A stretch of 8,986 nucleotides of DNA from UBA11164 sp034376725 (lineage in GTDB: Bacteria; Pseudomonadota; Gammaproteobacteria; Xanthomonadales; Xanthomonadaceae): positions 1 to 8,986 of the forward strand of contig JAXMJH010000058.1 of assembly GCA_034376725.1 (NCBI GenBank). The letters are read 5' to 3'. Below are positions 7,052 through 8,986 of the stretch, piece after piece; the first letter of the stretch is position 1, and the number at the start of each line of letters is the position of its first letter. The notes beneath the pieces were generated by a model. The model worked only from the letters and a program-made list of their open reading frames with translations. It did no database searches and was not told the DNA's origin. A program made the position numbers and the translations under genes.

Positions 7052-7450
7052 ATGACTGGGCCAGACCAAACCGATCCCGATCCGTACCGAAAGACCCTCA
7101 CGGAGGATCAGTATGCGGTCTGCCGGCAGGCGGCAACCGAGTCGCCATTCAGCGGCAAGTACTGGAATCACAAAGCGAAAGGCCGATATCGCTGTGTCGC
7201 CTGCGGGGCCGTCCTGTTCGACTCCGGGGACAAGTACGATTCCGGCTGCGGCTGGCCCAGCTTCCTCCAGCCGGTGGCGAGTGATGCGGTCACCGAGCAC
7301 GAGGACTTGAGCCACGGCATGCGCCGAATCGAGGTGCGTTGCGCCGGATGCCAGTCGCATCTGGGCCATGTGTTCCCGGATGGACCCGCACCCACGGGCT
7401 TGCGCTACTGCATCAACTCGCTGGCGTTGAACTTCGAAGCGGCGGGTTGA
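7052..7450 (+). CDS. msrB: Peptide-methionine (R)-S-oxide reductase MsrB
   Basis: MsrB reduces the R epimer of methionine sulfoxide in proteins, normally recycled by thioredoxin, and repairs oxidative damage. The 132-residue product is a single SelR domain. Two CxxC pairs (CVAC, residues 48 and 51; CAGC, 97 and 100) bind the structural zinc. GCGWPSF (65-71) carries the probable resolving cysteine 66. HLGHVFPDGP (103-112) and GLRYCINS (116-123) hold the catalytic cysteine 120. No selenocysteine or extra MsrA domain is present, and no signal peptide is visible, so it should act in the cytoplasm. The frame remains open far upstream, but the ATG at 7052 gives the family's normal length. It is the only plus-strand gene here, divergent from lptD and convergent with the deacetylase gene. 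Confidence 0.97.
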   Translation: MTGPDQTDPDPYRKTLTEDQYAVCRQAATESPFSGKYWNHKAKGRYRCVACGAVLFDSGDKYDSGCGWPSFLQPVASDAVTEHEDLSHGMRRIEVRCAGCQSHLGHVFPDGPAPTGLRYCINSLALNFEAAG

Positions 7451-7465
7451 CCGGTTTCGGTCGAC
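7446..7465. terminator. Short inverted repeat in the convergent msrB/deacetylase spacer
   Basis: GTTGACCG (7446-7453) and CGGTCGAC (7458-7465) can pair with one G-T wobble around a GTTT loop, overlapping the msrB stop codon. It sits where transcripts from both sides end, so a bidirectional terminator role is plausible. No T run follows on either strand, so the call is weak. The rest of the 59-bp spacer shows nothing else. Confidence 0.2.
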
Positions 7466-7509
7466 GCGGTGCAACCCGCAGCTGACGGATGGGACAGTCG
7501 AGCGGGCAT

Positions 7510-8478
7510 TCAAACCGCCAGCGCGCGGACGTGAGCCAGGGCGCATTCGCGTAGCGCGGTCAGACTGTAGCCGCCCTCCAGCAGCGACACGATGCGACCC
7601 CTGGCGTGGCGCTCGGCGCGGGCCAGCAGTTCGGCAGTCAGCCAGGTGTAGTCGTCGGTCTCCAGGTTCAGGTCGGCCAATGGCTCCAGCCGGTGGCCGT
7701 CGAACCCGGCCGAAACCAGCACCAGTTGCGGCCGGAACTGATCGATGGCCGGCAGCAGGGCGTCCGACCAGGCGGCACGGAAGGCCGCGCTGCCGCTGCC
7801 CGGCGGCAGTTGGGCGTTGAGGATGTTTCCCACGCCGCGCTCTTCGTGATAGCCGGTGCCGGGATACAGCGGCGCCTGATGGGACGACAAGTACATCACT
7901 CGCGGATCGCGCTGGAAGATATCCTGGCTGCCGTTGCCGTGATGCACGTCGAAATCGGCGATGACCACACGCGACAGGCCATGTTGTTCCAGCGCGTGAG
8001 CGGCCGCCACGGCGACTGCATTGAACAGGCAGAAGCCCATGGCGATGTCGGCGGTTGCGTGGTGACCGGGTGGGCGCACCGCGCAGAAAGCACGGCGGTG
8101 GCTGCCCGACATGACTGCATCGACCGCCGCCACGCCGGCGCCGACGGCCCGCAGCGCCGCCTCGCGCGAGCAGTTGTTCATGATGGTATCGGCGTCGATC
8201 CGGTAGTGGCCCTCGACGTGACGGTCGAGCACCTCGGCGAGCAGCGCCGGCGTGTGCACGCGGGACAACTGGCTGCGCAGGGCTTGCGGTGCTTCCAGCC
8301 AGGCCAGATCGGGCAGGCCCGACTCCAGCGCGTCGAGCACGGCGGCCAGACGCGCCGGATTTTCCGGATGGCCCAGGCCCGGATCGTGGTCGAGGCAGGC
8401 CAGGTGCGTGAACACTGCCAGCGCCGGGCGATGCCCGGGACCAGTCGCTGGATCGAGGTCAGCCGTTGCGTCGCTCAT
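7510..8478 (-). CDS. Histone deacetylase family protein (class II/acetylpolyamine amidohydrolase-like)
   Basis: The family comprises zinc-dependent amidohydrolases that remove acetyl groups from lysines, polyamines or other small amines. The bacterial substrate here cannot be told from sequence. The 322-residue protein is a complete single-domain enzyme. It has LGHPENPARL (35-44) near the start, RPPGHHA (135-141) with the two active-site histidines, and DFDVHHGNGSQDIF (175-188) with zinc ligands D177 and H179. SAGFDGH (256-262) has zinc ligand D260, and EGGY (301-304) has the tyrosine position of the active site. No signal peptide is seen. The ATG at 8478 lies inside the end of the upstream adenosyltransferase gene, overlapping it by 20 nt, with GAGGTGC upstream. 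The pair is probably co-transcribed. An AcuC-like acetoin-associated role is possible but no acetoin genes are nearby. Confidence 0.93.
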   Translation of the reverse strand: MSDATADLDPATGPGHRPALAVFTHLACLDHDPGLGHPENPARLAAVLDALESGLPDLAWLEAPQALRSQLSRVHTPALLAEVLDRHVEGHYRIDADTIMNNCSREAALRAVGAGVAAVDAVMSGSHRRAFCAVRPPGHHATADIAMGFCLFNAVAVAAAHALEQHGLSRVVIADFDVHHGNGSQDIFQRDPRVMYLSSHQAPLYPGTGYHEERGVGNILNAQLPPGSGSAAFRAAWSDALLPAIDQFRPQLVLVSAGFDGHRLEPLADLNLETDDYTWLTAELLARAERHARGRIVSLLEGGYSLTALRECALAHVRALAV

Positions 8479-8986
8479 GATTCCAGAGCACCTCGCCGTG
8501 TCCGCTGTGTCGGGCCAGCACGCGGGCCAGCACGAACAGCAGGTCCGACAGCCGATTCAGGTAGCGCACCGCCTGCGGGCGCACCGCCTCGTGGCGGGCC
8601 AGGGTCACCGTTTCGCGCTCGGCACGCCGGCACACGGTGCGCGCGACGTGACAATGCGCGGCGGCCAGACCGCCGCCGGGCAGGATGAAGTCCTTGAGCG
8701 CCGGCAGGTCGGCGTTGAAGCCATCGAGCGCCTGTTCCAGTCGGTCGATGTCGGCGTCGAAGATCGCCGCATGGCCGGGAATGCACAGTTCGCCGCCGAG
8801 ATCGAACAGCTGATGCTGGACGGCGACCAGCAACGCGCGCACCGGCTCGGGAAGTTCGCAGGCCAGTACCAGGCCGATGCACGAATTGGCCTCATCCACG
8901 GTGCCATAGGCCGCCACCCGCGCCGAATCCTTCGCCACCCTGCTGCCATCGCCGAGCCCCGTCGTGCCGTCGTCGCCGGTGCGGGT
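8459..8986 (-). CDS. pduO: PduO-type cob(I)alamin adenosyltransferase, 5' end missing
   Basis: The enzyme transfers the 5'-deoxyadenosyl group of ATP to cob(I)alamin, making adenosylcobalamin for B12-dependent enzymes or corrinoid salvage. The 175 visible residues start with TRTGDDGTTGLGDGSR, the N-terminal ATP-binding motif of this family, which continues directly into VAKDSARVAAYGTVDEANS. The reading frame therefore runs off the right edge, and only about ten N-terminal residues should be missing. The internal GTG at 8938 is not the true start. Other family marks are the arginine-rich ARTVCRRAERE helix and RYLNRLSDLLFVLAR towards the C-terminus. The fold is a trimeric helical bundle, unrelated to CobA/CobO, so the symbol is only the family name. 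No other B12 gene or B12-dependent enzyme lies in the window. It overlaps the deacetylase gene downstream by 20 nt. Confidence 0.94.
   Translation of the reverse strand, partial: TRTGDDGTTGLGDGSRVAKDSARVAAYGTVDEANSCIGLVLACELPEPVRALLVAVQHQLFDLGGELCIPGHAAIFDADIDRLEQALDGFNADLPALKDFILPGGGLAAAHCHVARTVCRRAERETVTLARHEAVRPQAVRYLNRLSDLLFVLARVLARHSGHGEVLWNHERRNG

Noticed and set aside
8936..8938. GTG as the true start of the adenosyltransferase
   Set aside because: The family's ATP-binding motif TRTGDDGTTGLGDGSR is encoded in frame between this codon and the window edge, so the gene is simply truncated by the window.

Overview
The window looks like a piece of a high-GC gammaproteobacterial chromosome, possibly related to the Xanthomonadales or Chromatiales. 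The evidence is the conserved order lptD-surA-pdxA-rsmA-apaG-apaH together with complete LptD and SurA proteins of gammaproteobacterial type. The assignment rests on gene order and protein motifs read by eye, not on a search. No tRNA, rRNA, CRISPR array, insertion sequence or phage gene was seen. Almost all of it is compact, ordinary housekeeping DNA.

From the right edge leftwards, a two-gene minus-strand unit comes first: a PduO-type corrinoid adenosyltransferase, cut by the window edge, overlaps by 20 nt a class II histone-deacetylase/acetylpolyamine-amidohydrolase family gene. It converges on the only plus-strand gene, msrB (zinc-type methionine-R-sulfoxide reductase B). msrB diverges from the large minus-strand operon across a spacer of about 80-100 bp.

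That operon fills about 295-6950. It begins with lptD (outer-membrane LPS translocon, all four disulfide cysteines present). Next is surA (periplasmic chaperone and prolyl isomerase that assists beta-barrels such as LptD). Then come pdxA (vitamin B6 synthesis), rsmA (16S rRNA dimethyltransferase), apaG and apaH (Ap4A hydrolase). pdxA/rsmA overlap as ATGA and apaG/apaH as TGATG, typical of translational coupling. The only sizeable gap inside the operon, between lptD and surA, carries a strong GC hairpin followed by five T residues, so surA and downstream genes may be attenuated or independently controlled.

The left end (35-292) is non-coding. It leads on the minus strand into a gene of which only 11 codons are visible. 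Its very strong Shine-Dalgarno is exactly complementary over 12 nt to a segment 68 nt upstream in the presumptive leader, so the leader could fold and hide the ribosome binding site. This is the most interesting unexplained structure in the window. No undescribed multi-gene system was found.
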